DNA of 64,000 bases. It comes from Uliginosibacterium sp. Its GTDB lineage: Bacteria; Pseudomonadota; Gammaproteobacteria; Burkholderiales; Rhodocyclaceae. Below, in pieces: positions 1-7,907 of the stretch. The notes under the pieces are model-generated. The model had not been told where the DNA came from. It was given only the letters and a program-made list of their open reading frames with translations, and did not search any database. The position numbers and the translations under genes are program-made. Positions within the stretch are counted from its first letter, which is position 1. Each line of letters begins with the position of its first letter. The stretch covers positions 62,001 to 126,000 of the forward strand of contig JADKDZ010000002.1 in NCBI GenBank assembly GCA_016718265.1. Reading direction: 5' to 3'.

Positions 1-511
1 TGATCTCATGCAAACTCACAACATTGAGTCAGCAGCATGCGAACATCGGGGGCAGTTCTAACATTCATACATTTCACCCCTGTAATCGCTTTTGTTTTCG
101 GACGGCGCGGCTGACGGTTATATAGTGCACGCCATCGCTGCAAGGTATCAGAGGTCGTGGGGTCTTGGACTATTAGTACTGCCCCCGGATTGCGGATTGT
201 CCAGAATCCCGTCAGAAAGGTGGGCGCAGGCCGCACTTTCCCCACTGTTCTTGACCGTACTGACGCGCCGATCACCCCCTCAAAACAAAGCCTGCCGCGA
301 AGCCGCACCCCGCTTGGGTCTTCAAGACAAGCACCGCCCGACGCTTGATGCATCACTGTTTTGGCGATGCCATGCTGTAGACGTCCGTCCGAAGCGCTTC
401 TCCAGCAGGAGCATGCTGCTTTGCTGACGGCGGCTGCGGCAGACGGCAAACAGGCTGTGCGATGAACCAGAAGAACGCCGCCAGACTTTGGGGCCCGGGC
501 GCATGAAGCGC
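1..511. other. Stretch without a recognisable gene
   Basis: No open frame here resembles a known protein, and I see no tRNA, rRNA or clear terminator. The frames present are short, arginine-rich and look like non-coding GC-rich sequence. It lies downstream of the stop of nth on the minus strand, so it may hold the 3' end of the rnf-nth transcript and the edge of an unrelated locus beyond the window. I can say nothing more. Confidence 0.5.
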
Positions 512-1168
512 TCAAGCTGCGGGCAGGTCGGTCTTGTCTTGGCAGGCGCAGAGGTCGCGGACGAGGCAGGCCGCGCATTTCGGGCTGCGTGCGGTGCAGG
601 TGTAGCGCCCGTGCAGGATCAGCCAGTGGTGGGCGTCTACGAGGTAGGCCTTGGGAACGCGCGTGTACAGGGCTTCTTCAACGGCCCGTACATCCTTGCC
701 CGGGGCCAGCCCCATGCGGTTGGCGACGCGGAAGATGTGGGTATCGACCGCCATCACCGGTTCGCGCCACAGGGCGTTCAGCACCACATTGGCGGTCTTG
801 CGCCCCACGCCTGGCAGCGCTTCCAGGGCCTCGCGTGAATGCGGCACTTCGCCAGCATGCTGTGCGAGCAACTGGTGGCTGAGGGCAAAGACGTTCCTGG
901 CTTTGTTGCGGAAGAGGCCGATGGTTTTGATGTGGGCCGCAATGTCGGCTTCGCCGAGCGTGATCATGGCCTCAGGCGTTGGTGCGGCGGCAAACAGGCC
1001 GCGCGTGGCGAGATTGACACTTTTGTCCGTCGCCTGCGCTGACAGCACCACTGCGACCAGAAGCTGAAAGGGCGACTGGTAGTCGAGCTCTGTGACGGGA
1101 TGCGGGTTGGCCGCCTGCCAGCGCCGGAAGGCTTCGCGAACGGCAGCCGGGCGCATCAGGGCGGCCAT
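512..1168 (-). CDS. nth: Endonuclease III (DNA glycosylase/AP lyase)
   Basis: Base-excision repair enzyme removing oxidised pyrimidines and cleaving the abasic site. The 218-residue protein has the family's usual length. The helix-hairpin-helix motif LPGVGRKTAN lies near residues 118-127 with the catalytic lysine at about 124; the catalytic aspartate is in VDTHIFR at about 142. Four cysteines at about 191, 198, 201 and 207 (C-x6-C-x2-C-x5-C) ligate the [4Fe-4S] cluster. The start lies 4 bases after the rnfE stop, so nth is the last gene of the rnf operon, as in Escherichia coli (rsxABCDGE-nth). An in-frame ATG four codons later is an alternative start. Confidence 0.96.
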   Translation of the reverse strand: MAALMRPAAVREAFRRWQAANPHPVTELDYQSPFQLLVAVVLSAQATDKSVNLATRGLFAAAPTPEAMITLGEADIAAHIKTIGLFRNKARNVFALSHQLLAQHAGEVPHSREALEALPGVGRKTANVVLNALWREPVMAVDTHIFRVANRMGLAPGKDVRAVEEALYTRVPKAYLVDAHHWLILHGRYTCTARSPKCAACLVRDLCACQDKTDLPAA

Positions 1169-1172
1169 CCGA

Positions 1173-1859
1173 TCAGGCCATATTGGCGTTGGGGAGCGTG
1201 TCAGGTTTGGACGCTGTTGCCTGCCGGGCGGCTGCGCGTGCGTCCAACCAGCTCTTGCCGGCGATCAGGCAGGCCAGCGCGACAAAGGCGCCAGGCGGCA
1301 ACATGGCCAGCAGAAAGCCCGGGTAGTCCGGCGGCAGGATCTGCCAGGCCGACGCGCCGGGGATGATCATGTCGATGCCGTTGAACAGCGCCCCGGTGCC
1401 GATCAATTCGCGCGCGCCACCCAGCAGGCCCAGCACCAGGAGCAGGCCGACCCCCATGGCGACCCCGTCAATCGTTGAGGCCAATACCCCGTTTTTGGCC
1501 GCGAAGGCTTCCACGCGGGCCAGTACGATGCAGTTGGTCACTATCAGCGGGACGAAGATCCCCAGCACGACGTACAACGAATGCAGCCAGGCGTTGAAGG
1601 CAAGGTCGAGCACCGTCACCAGTGCCGCGATGATCAGGATGAATACCGGGATGCGGATCTCGTAAGGAATGTACTGACGCAGGGCCGAGACCACCGCGTT
1701 CGAAAGTGCCATGACGACGATCGTCGCCAACGCGAGGCTGACGCCATTCACGAAGCTGGTGGAGACAGCCAGGATGGGGCACAGGCCGAGGATCTGCACC
1801 AGGCCCGTGTTCTGTTTCCATACGCCATTCCAGGCGATTTCCGAGACTTTCTGCGTCAT
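1173..1859 (-). CDS. rnfE: Ion-translocating oxidoreductase subunit RnfE/RsxE
   Basis: Integral membrane subunit of the Rnf (Rsx) complex, which moves electrons between ferredoxin and NAD(H) coupled to ion flux, or in enteric bacteria keeps SoxR reduced. The 228-residue protein is strongly hydrophobic with about six membrane spans and carries the RnfA/RnfE/NqrD/NqrE signatures GLCPILAVS near residues 25-33 and a PLIVTNC-type segment near residue 104, whose cysteines sit at the membrane centre in this family. The start overlaps the end of the preceding SseB-like gene by 4 bases, implying translational coupling. RnfE and RnfA are paralogues; the position before nth and the longer C-terminus identify this one as RnfE. 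Confidence 0.95.
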   Translation of the reverse strand: MTQKVSEIAWNGVWKQNTGLVQILGLCPILAVSTSFVNGVSLALATIVVMALSNAVVSALRQYIPYEIRIPVFILIIAALVTVLDLAFNAWLHSLYVVLGIFVPLIVTNCIVLARVEAFAAKNGVLASTIDGVAMGVGLLLVLGLLGGARELIGTGALFNGIDMIIPGASAWQILPPDYPGFLLAMLPPGAFVALACLIAGKSWLDARAAARQATASKPDTLPNANMA

Positions 1860-2296
1860 GCTGTCGGGACAAACTGAGTGTTGCTCCGCAACCAGGCCAG
1901 CAAGCTGGTGGGGAGGGTGAAGGTGTTCTGGCTCAGGGCGATGACGATGCTGTGCTGGGGGTTCAGCGTGTGAATGAGGCTGCCGCCCCGCACGCGGATA
2001 GCCTGCTGGCCATCATGGCCAGTCATCTTCTCCGGGTACTCTGATACGACGATGTAAGGTTCAGCCTGCTTTGGCGAGCTGAACACAGCGTAGTCGTAGG
2101 CGTCATTGATCGGGCCCTCTGCCTTGGGCGTGACGGCGACAAAAAACTCTGCATTCAGAAAGTGATTCCAGGCGGGCATCATGTTGGCGGTTGCGGCATC
2201 GCTGGTGAGCGCCTGGCTGAGCGTCGTCTCGAACAGCACGTCGGGGGCGAAACCGGTAAAAGAGGAGGCCTGGGTCGCGGGGGTGGGCGTGTTCAT
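1856..2296 (-). CDS. Small SseB-like protein inside the rnf operon
   Basis: A 146-residue soluble protein read from MNTPTPATQ. I chose this ATG because AGAAGGAAAC lies just upstream and it overlaps the rnfG stop by 4 bases, the same spacing its neighbours show; a longer frame would extend into rnfG. The middle and C-terminal part (FFVAVTPKAEG, then VRGGSLIHTLNPQHS) loosely resembles the N-terminal domain of SseB-family proteins, which have a fairly conserved Leu-Asn-Pro turn. No catalytic residues or membrane segments are evident. It is not a standard Rnf subunit. The gene is coupled at both ends to rnfG and rnfE, so it is expressed with the complex. The family assignment is tentative and the function unknown. 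Confidence 0.6.
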   Translation of the reverse strand: MNTPTPATQASSFTGFAPDVLFETTLSQALTSDAATANMMPAWNHFLNAEFFVAVTPKAEGPINDAYDYAVFSSPKQAEPYIVVSEYPEKMTGHDGQQAIRVRGGSLIHTLNPQHSIVIALSQNTFTLPTSLLAWLRSNTQFVPTA

Positions 2297-2961
2297 GGCG
2301 TGTTTCCTTCTGCGTACAACTGAGCGTGATGAGTGTGGACATAGCTTACCGCACGGGCGACCGCTGCCGTGACGGCGCGTGCGGAGATGGTGGCGCCGGT
2401 GCGATAGCTGAATTCGCCGCCGTCTTTCTTGAGCTTCCACTGCGCCAAGGGCAGGGTGGCGGGGGATTGACCGGCAAATTGCGCAATCCAGGGGGCTGCC
2501 TTGTTCTTGTCTTTGGCCGGATCGATGTAGTCCCCCAGACCCGGCGTTTCACGATGCTCGGTGACGCGCACGCCGCCGACACTGCCATCGGCAAGGACTG
2601 CCACGATTATGCCGATTTTGCCCGAATAGCCATCGGGCGCATTGGCCTCGATCACCAGCCCGATCGCCTGCCCGCCCTTGCGTGCCCGCCACACCTGGCC
2701 GCCGCGCGGCAAGCCGAGTTCCGGCGTGGAGGCAAGCGTCAGCACATCCTTGAGCAGGTTGTTGTCGTAGCTCTTGGGGTCGAGGACTTCGTTGATCAGG
2801 ACCAGCTTCTGGGCCTGTGCGCTTCGGGCGATCGTATCGCGGGTCGCCAGATAGGTACCGGCCATCAATGCCGTGAAGATCAGGGTGAACAGGGCCATGA
2901 TGATGGCCGTGCTGACCGAGATGCGCAGGGCGGTCGGCTCTGTTGCGACGGGTTCGCTCAT
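2293..2961 (-). CDS. rnfG: Electron transport complex subunit RnfG (covalent FMN)
   Basis: Periplasm-facing flavoprotein subunit of the Rnf complex. One N-terminal membrane anchor covers about residues 15-38. The conserved HRETPGLGDYI lies near 136-146, and the flavinylation motif YRTGATISA near 187-195 has the threonine (about 191) that ApbE-type transferases link to FMN. The length (222 residues) is typical. The start overlaps the riboflavin synthase stop by 4 bases and the end overlaps the SseB-like gene, so the three are translated as a coupled block. No ApbE gene is visible in this window. Confidence 0.95.
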   Translation of the reverse strand: MSEPVATEPTALRISVSTAIIMALFTLIFTALMAGTYLATRDTIARSAQAQKLVLINEVLDPKSYDNNLLKDVLTLASTPELGLPRGGQVWRARKGGQAIGLVIEANAPDGYSGKIGIIVAVLADGSVGGVRVTEHRETPGLGDYIDPAKDKNKAAPWIAQFAGQSPATLPLAQWKLKKDGGEFSYRTGATISARAVTAAVARAVSYVHTHHAQLYAEGNTP

Positions 2962-3674
2962 GATCGGGACGCATCCTTGTTGGGCAGGGCGCGGCTGGCC
3001 AATTGCTCCAGTGACTGGCCGTCCGCATTGAGCAAGGCCTCCAGCCGGGGCAGCAGGGGGCCGAGGCGTTCATCCAGATAGCCGCGAATGGTGTCGACCG
3101 TGACCTGGGTGGCGCGCTCGATTTCGATGTTGACGCGGTCGCCGACACGCTTGTCGTCAAAGGTCGTCGCCCGCAGCGTCTCGGGGATGAACCAGACGGC
3201 GAAGCGGTGCGTGTCACGCGCCATGTCGCTGACGGTCAGGCTGCAGCCATTCACCGCGATGTAACCCTTGGCGAAGACGTAGCGCGCCCACTCCGCGGGC
3301 AGCTGGAACTGCATGACCTTGTTGTTCTCCGGCGTGTCGATGCCGATGATTTCGGCCGTGCAATCCACGTGGCCCGAGAGTGGGTGGCCACCGATTTCGG
3401 CGCCGTCGCGGGCGGCACGCTCAACATTCACCTCGTCGTCCAGGGTCAGGTCAATTAGCGTGGTGCGGGCAAGGCTCTCCTGCATCACGTCGAATTTGGC
3501 GTGGCCCGGCGTGTGCTGGGTCACTGTCAGACAGACACCGTCGACGGCGACGCTGGCACCGAGTTCCAGACCGTCGTCAAAGCCCGACGGGAAGGCCAGT
3601 CGGATGGAGTACAGGCCCTGGTTGCGCTGAATGTCAGCCACGCGGGCACGGCCTTTTACGATTCCGGTAAACAT
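2958..3674 (-). CDS. ribE: Riboflavin synthase, alpha type, inside the rnf operon
   Basis: Catalyses dismutation of two 6,7-dimethyl-8-ribityllumazines to riboflavin. The protein starts with the hallmark MFTGIVKG and has two lumazine-binding repeats: the first with VDGVCLTV (about 45-51) and GGHPLSGHVD (95-104), the second with YIAVNGCSLTV (138-148), ETLRATTF and GDRVNIEIE. It resembles the enteric type by eye. At 238 residues it is about 25 longer than the usual 213, the excess being a C-terminal tail rich in Leu, Ala and Asp. It lies 24 bases after rnfD and overlaps rnfG. Rnf needs FMN and riboflavin, which makes the position functionally suggestive. Whether this is the only riboflavin synthase of the cell cannot be seen here; a lumazine-binding paralogue is possible but less likely. 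Confidence 0.92.
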   Translation of the reverse strand: MFTGIVKGRARVADIQRNQGLYSIRLAFPSGFDDGLELGASVAVDGVCLTVTQHTPGHAKFDVMQESLARTTLIDLTLDDEVNVERAARDGAEIGGHPLSGHVDCTAEIIGIDTPENNKVMQFQLPAEWARYVFAKGYIAVNGCSLTVSDMARDTHRFAVWFIPETLRATTFDDKRVGDRVNIEIERATQVTVDTIRGYLDERLGPLLPRLEALLNADGQSLEQLASRALPNKDASRS

Positions 3675-3698
3675 GCGGCAATTATCCTGTGCGGGTGC

Positions 3699-4706
3699 TT
3701 ACTGTTTGTGGCCGAAGACGGCGGGTTGCGTTTTCATGTCGATCAAGGGCACGCAGATATTGAGCAGAAGCGTCGCAAACGCCACACCATCCGGGAATGC
3801 GCCAAAGCTGCGGATCAGATAGGTGATGAGCGCCGCGCCCGCCGCGTAGATCAGTTTGCCGCGTGGAGTGGTGGCGGCGGAGACGGGATCGGTGAGAATG
3901 AAAAACGCGCCCAGCATGCTGCCACCGGCGGCCAGATGCAGGAGGGGCGAGGCAAACGAGTCGGGTTGAACCAGCCAGAAAACCCCGGAAACCGCTGCCA
4001 GTGTGCCGATGAAGGCCAGCGGGATATGCCAGGTGATGATTTTTTGCTGCCACAGCCAGAGTCCGCCGACGAGATAGGCCAGGCTTAGCCACTCCCAGCC
4101 CGAGCCACCCGCCCAGCCGAAGACTGGGCTCTGCACCACGCTCTCTACGGTGGCGCCGGCTGCGCGCAGCCCGGTGCGCAGGCTGTCGAGCGGCGTGGCC
4201 GAGGTGATGGCATCCATCGCGCGCTGGGTGGCATCGGCATGGCCGAAGACGGCCTGTAGCTGGGCAGCGGTGTCGAGCTGGGTGGAGGGCCACTGCGACA
4301 TCAGAGAGGGAAAGGCCACGATCATGGCGGCATACGCGACCATGGCGGGGTTGAAAATGTTCTGGCCCAGGCCGCCATAGAGGTGCTTCGCGAGCACGAT
4401 AGCGATGATCGTTGCCACCACCACCAGCCACCAGGGGGCGATGGCGGGAAACGCCAAGGCTATCAGCCAGGCGGTGACCACTGCCGATAGATCCGTGAGA
4501 AACAGGCGCATCGGCTTGCCGCGCGCCTTCAGCATCAGCGCTTCACAGGCCAGGGCCGTGAGACTGGCGAGCGCCAGCTGGATCAGGATACCGACTCCGA
4601 ACAGCCACAGGCTGACCCCGATGGCCGGCACCAGCGCCAGCAGCACTTTCAGCATCACGCGGGTGACGCTGCTGTTGGCACGAACATAGGGTGAGTTGTT
4701 GAGCAT
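3699..4706 (-). CDS. rnfD: Electron transport complex subunit RnfD (covalent FMN)
   Basis: Membrane subunit of Rnf related to NqrB, with about eight to nine spans in 335 residues. GLGQNIFNPAMV near residues 112-123 is characteristic of RnfD/NqrB. The expected FMN attachment site is DAITSATPL at about 165-173, with threonine 171 as acceptor; the glycine of the common S/T-G-A-T form is a serine here. A 79-base gap separates it from rnfC, the largest gap inside the operon, so an internal promoter or processing site there is possible. Confidence 0.95.
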   Translation of the reverse strand: MLNNSPYVRANSSVTRVMLKVLLALVPAIGVSLWLFGVGILIQLALASLTALACEALMLKARGKPMRLFLTDLSAVVTAWLIALAFPAIAPWWLVVVATIIAIVLAKHLYGGLGQNIFNPAMVAYAAMIVAFPSLMSQWPSTQLDTAAQLQAVFGHADATQRAMDAITSATPLDSLRTGLRAAGATVESVVQSPVFGWAGGSGWEWLSLAYLVGGLWLWQQKIITWHIPLAFIGTLAAVSGVFWLVQPDSFASPLLHLAAGGSMLGAFFILTDPVSAATTPRGKLIYAAGAALITYLIRSFGAFPDGVAFATLLLNICVPLIDMKTQPAVFGHKQ

Positions 4707-4785
4707 GGTGTCGATGTCAGGGGCGAGGCTGGCAGGCAGCGGTCAGTGAGGGGGGCAGGGAACAGGGCGGGCGCATGGGGAGCCC

Positions 4786-6381
4786 TCAGTCCTGCGTCGA
4801 GGCGTCGGCCACGGCCGGCGCCTCGGCCGTGGCCGGTTTCTGCGCCTTGGCGCGTTCGATGGCGGCGGCGATCAAGGCTTTCTTGGCGTCGTCTGCGCCG
4901 TCGGCAGACGGTGCGCTGCCGGCGTCGGCCTGCGCAGTGGCGCGGGTCGCGGCCGCGCGGGCGGCGAGCTTCTCGGCTTTCTCCCGTTTTTCCCGCTCGA
5001 TGCGCTCATTGCGGGCTTCAAAGCGCTGGCGAGCGGAGTCTGCGGCTTCCATCTGCCGCTCACGTGCCCAGATCTCGGTTTTTGCGAACCGGTAGTAATC
5101 CACCAGGGGGATATTCGAGGGGCATACATACGCACAGCAGCCGCATTCGATGCAGTCGAACAGGCTGTATTCCTGTGCTTTGCCAAAATTCTTCGCCCGG
5201 CTGTGCCAATACATCTCGAAGGGCTGCAGGTCGGTCGGGCAGGCGCGGGCACATTCGCCACAGCGGATACAGGGCATTTCCGGCGGCGGCGGCGGGAATA
5301 GCGCTGGAGTGGCGGCGATGACGCAATTGGTGGCTTTCACCACGGGCACGTCGAACGCGGGCATGCGAAAACCCATCATCGGACCGCCCATGACGAAGCC
5401 ATCGCAGCCGGTCTTCAAGCCAGCCTGCTGAACGAGGAAATCCATCGGGGTGCCAAACCGCACTTCGTAGTTGCGTGGTGTGTCGACGTGACCAGCGACT
5501 GTCACGATTCGCGAGATCAGCGGGCGACCGAGTTCGATGGCTTCATGGATGGCGTAGGCAGTGCCGACGTTGAAACACTGGACTCCGTAGTCGGTAGAAC
5601 GCTGGCCATGGGGCACCTCAATGCCGGTCAGGACGCGGATCAGCTGCTTGGCGCCGCCTGCCGGGTAGCGCGTGGGTACTGCGACGACCTGGACATACGG
5701 CATCGTTGCCGCGGCCGTCTGCATTGACGCGATGGCTTCCGGCTTGTTGTCTTCAATGCCGACAACGGCCTCTTCAGCCTGCAGCAGCTCGCGCATGATG
5801 CAGATGCCGCGGAGGATTTCGGCTGGTCGCTCGCGCATCAGCATGTCATCGCAGGTGATGAAGGGCTCGCACTCGGCGCCGTTGATCACCAAGGTCTTCA
5901 TTGGTGTCGCCTTGCCCGGCTTGAGCTTCATGTGGCTGGGGAACACCGCCCCGCCAAGGCCCACGATCCCTGCGTCGCGCAGGTAGTCACGCACCTCGTC
6001 TGGCGCTGCTGACTGGAAGGGGAATTTCTCGGTCGCGAGCCACTGGTCATCACCATCCGGCTCGATCACCACGCTTAGCATCGACAGGCCTGAGGTATGC
6101 GCCATGGTCCGTGGTTCGACCGCGACGACGGTCCCGGAGGTGGGGGCGTGAATGGCTGCTGAGTAGTTCCCGTCTGCCGCACCGATGCGCTCGCCCTTGA
6201 GCACTTTCTGACCGGGCTTGACCAGCGGAATCGGGGTGCCCCCCACGCTTTGATGCAGTGGGACGACGAAGACTGGCGGCAAGGGCAGGGGAACGATCGG
6301 TGTTCGCGTCGACTCCGCCTTATGCGTTTGCGGTTTCACGCCGCCATTGAAACTGAACAGCTTGCGCAGGGCGGCGTTCAT
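4786..6381 (-). CDS. rnfC: Electron transport complex subunit RnfC
   Basis: NADH-side subunit of Rnf, binding NAD(H), FMN and two [4Fe-4S] clusters. I start it at MNAALRKLF because that ATG overlaps the rnfB stop (ATGA); a longer frame would run into rnfB. In the 531-residue product the nucleotide/FMN-binding GLGGAVFPSH is near 141-150. The two ferredoxin clusters are CIRCGECARACP (Cys 371, 374, 377, 381) and CIECGCCAYVCP (Cys 410, 413, 416, 420). The C-terminus (from about 440) is a charged Ala/Glu/Lys/Arg helix followed by an alanine-rich tail; such tails vary in length between species. Confidence 0.96.
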   Translation of the reverse strand: MNAALRKLFSFNGGVKPQTHKAESTRTPIVPLPLPPVFVVPLHQSVGGTPIPLVKPGQKVLKGERIGAADGNYSAAIHAPTSGTVVAVEPRTMAHTSGLSMLSVVIEPDGDDQWLATEKFPFQSAAPDEVRDYLRDAGIVGLGGAVFPSHMKLKPGKATPMKTLVINGAECEPFITCDDMLMRERPAEILRGICIMRELLQAEEAVVGIEDNKPEAIASMQTAAATMPYVQVVAVPTRYPAGGAKQLIRVLTGIEVPHGQRSTDYGVQCFNVGTAYAIHEAIELGRPLISRIVTVAGHVDTPRNYEVRFGTPMDFLVQQAGLKTGCDGFVMGGPMMGFRMPAFDVPVVKATNCVIAATPALFPPPPPEMPCIRCGECARACPTDLQPFEMYWHSRAKNFGKAQEYSLFDCIECGCCAYVCPSNIPLVDYYRFAKTEIWARERQMEAADSARQRFEARNERIEREKREKAEKLAARAAATRATAQADAGSAPSADGADDAKKALIAAAIERAKAQKPATAEAPAVADASTQD

Positions 6382-6944
6382 GCGGCAGTCCTCGTGTTGA
6401 CGGGCTTGATCTGGAAGGTGGGGAAGCGCCACTTCCAGGTGTCGACGGTCTCCTGCACCGTTTCCATCGTGATGCAGTCAACAGGACAAGGGGCGATGCA
6501 CAGTTCGCAGCCGGTGCACAACGGCGCGATGATGGTATGCATCTGCTTGGCTGCTCCTGCAATGGCGTCCACCGGGCAGGCTTGCAGGCAGAGCGTGCAG
6601 CCAATGCAGGTGGCTTCGTCGATGAAGGCGACGGCTTTTGGCTTCTCGACGCCCTTCTCCGCGTTCAGTGGTTTGTACTCCCGGCCCAGCAGATCGGCGA
6701 GCTTGTGAATGCCGTCGTCGCCGCCCGGCGGGCAGCAGTTGATATCGGCCTCGCCATTGGCGATTGCAGTGGCATAGGGTTTGCAGCCGGGGAAGCCACA
6801 TTGGCCACACTGGGTTTGCGGCAGGATCGCGTCGATCTTTTCGACCAGCGGGTCGCCTTCCACCTTGAATTTCAGCGAAGCGTAGCCGAGTGAGGCGCCA
6901 ATGAGGATGGCCAGCCCGAGCATCACGAGAAGGGCGGTCAGCAT
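6378..6944 (-). CDS. rnfB: Electron transport complex subunit RnfB (ferredoxin-type)
   Basis: Electron-entry subunit of Rnf. An N-terminal membrane anchor covers about residues 3-23. It is followed by the Fe-S domain with CGQCGFPGC plus an upstream-spaced cysteine (Cys 46, 49, 54, 71). Two 4Fe-4S ferredoxin motifs follow, CIGCTLCLQACPVDAI (from 113) and CTGCELCIAPCPVDCI (from 143). The length of 188 residues is usual for proteobacterial RnfB/RsxB. Its start is 2 bases after rnfA's stop, and its stop overlaps rnfC. Confidence 0.97.
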   Translation of the reverse strand: MLTALLVMLGLAILIGASLGYASLKFKVEGDPLVEKIDAILPQTQCGQCGFPGCKPYATAIANGEADINCCPPGGDDGIHKLADLLGREYKPLNAEKGVEKPKAVAFIDEATCIGCTLCLQACPVDAIAGAAKQMHTIIAPLCTGCELCIAPCPVDCITMETVQETVDTWKWRFPTFQIKPVNTRTAA

Positions 6945-6946
6945 GC

Positions 6947-7528
6947 TCAGTACCTGTCCATTCCGGCGAAACCCATGAAGGCCAGGCTCATGATGCCCGC
7001 GGTGATGAGGGCGATCGGAATGCCGCGGAAATGCACGGGCGTGTCGGCACCCTCCACCCGTTCGCGGATACCGGCAAACAGCACCAGCGCCAGCGAAAAG
7101 CCCAGCGAGCTGCCGAAACCGAACAGCAGGGCTTCGAGAAAGTCGTGCTGGTAGGCAACCGAGAGCAAGGGGATGCCCAGCACGGCGCAGTTTGTCGTGA
7201 TCAGCGGCAGGTAGATGCCCAGCACCTGATGCAGGACCGGCATGGTTTTCTGCAGCACCAGTTCGGTCAGCTGGACGATGGCGGCAATGACCACTATGAA
7301 AGCCAGGGTGCGCAGGTAGCCGATGTCAAAGGGCATCAGCAGGTAGTGATCGATGATGAAGCTCGTGCCGCAGCCCAGGGTCAGCACGAAGGCGGTGGCC
7401 GCACCCATGCCCATCGCGGTCTCGAGCTTCTTCGACACGCCCATGAAAGGGCAGAGGCCGAGAATCCGGACCAATACGACGTTGTTCACCAGAACCGCGC
7501 CGATGAGTAGAAGGATGTAATGTGCCAT
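6947..7528 (-). CDS. rnfA: Ion-translocating oxidoreductase subunit RnfA/RsxA
   Basis: First gene of the rnf operon and paralogue of RnfE; a 193-residue protein with about six membrane spans. The start MAHYILLLIG was chosen because a GGAGG ribosome site precedes it at 9 bases; the longer frame has no such site. Family signatures RILGLCPFMGVS (about 22-33) and LITTNCAVLG are present, with the paired cysteines that ligate a membrane [2Fe-2S] centre between RnfA and RnfE. In the DNA the ribosome site overlaps one arm of a short inverted repeat (tgccc/gggca), which could modestly affect initiation. Confidence 0.96.
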   Translation of the reverse strand: MAHYILLLIGAVLVNNVVLVRILGLCPFMGVSKKLETAMGMGAATAFVLTLGCGTSFIIDHYLLMPFDIGYLRTLAFIVVIAAIVQLTELVLQKTMPVLHQVLGIYLPLITTNCAVLGIPLLSVAYQHDFLEALLFGFGSSLGFSLALVLFAGIRERVEGADTPVHFRGIPIALITAGIMSLAFMGFAGMDRY

Positions 7529-7907
7529 GCAGCATGCCCTCCAATGGGCAAGACTTGGGCCTGAAGCCGTGTGGAAACCTGAGGTGGCGAGGCCACGAAG
7601 ACGGATCATCAGGCACTTTGCGAGAGTGGGCGCAATTATCCGCCCGCCCGCCCGCTTGCCTCAACCGTCAGGGTGTTATACCGGTATGTGAATGAAGCAT
7701 ATGAGGGCGTGACCGAAAACCGTGGAAATCGCGGCGCGGGCTGATACTCAAGTGTGTATCGATGCGATGGAGAGCCGCATGGGGCGGGCGTCTTAGGGCA
7801 TTGATGCTGGCGTTCCTTGTCCCTATTCGGTCTCAAGGCATGCATGCTGAAGACCCTTGTCTGGTGAGCGTCTCCGGGCGTCGCCCTGTGATCGTCAATT
7901 CCTGGCG
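7529..7907 (-). promoter_or_regulatory. Upstream region of the rnf operon
   Basis: About 380 bases lie between the CDF exporter stop and rnfA, and must hold the rnf promoter. On the minus strand, 7646-7631 reads cgggcggataattgcg: a partial match to the sigma-54 -24/-12 pattern (GG and TTGC at the right spacing, the rest poor), so only a weak candidate. A direct-repeat-like run of cgcccg units flanks it. The palindrome gcatgcatgc at about 7838-7847 lies further upstream. I see no convincing sigma-70 boxes and no real gene here. Confidence 0.3.

Noticed and set aside
7631..7646. Sigma-54 promoter for rnfA
   Set aside because: Only TTGC and GG fit within a run of cgcccg repeats, so the match is probably chance.
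7636..7845. A 69-codon minus-strand frame upstream of rnfA
   Set aside because: No ribosome site, no similarity, and composition unlike the real genes; treated as promoter region.
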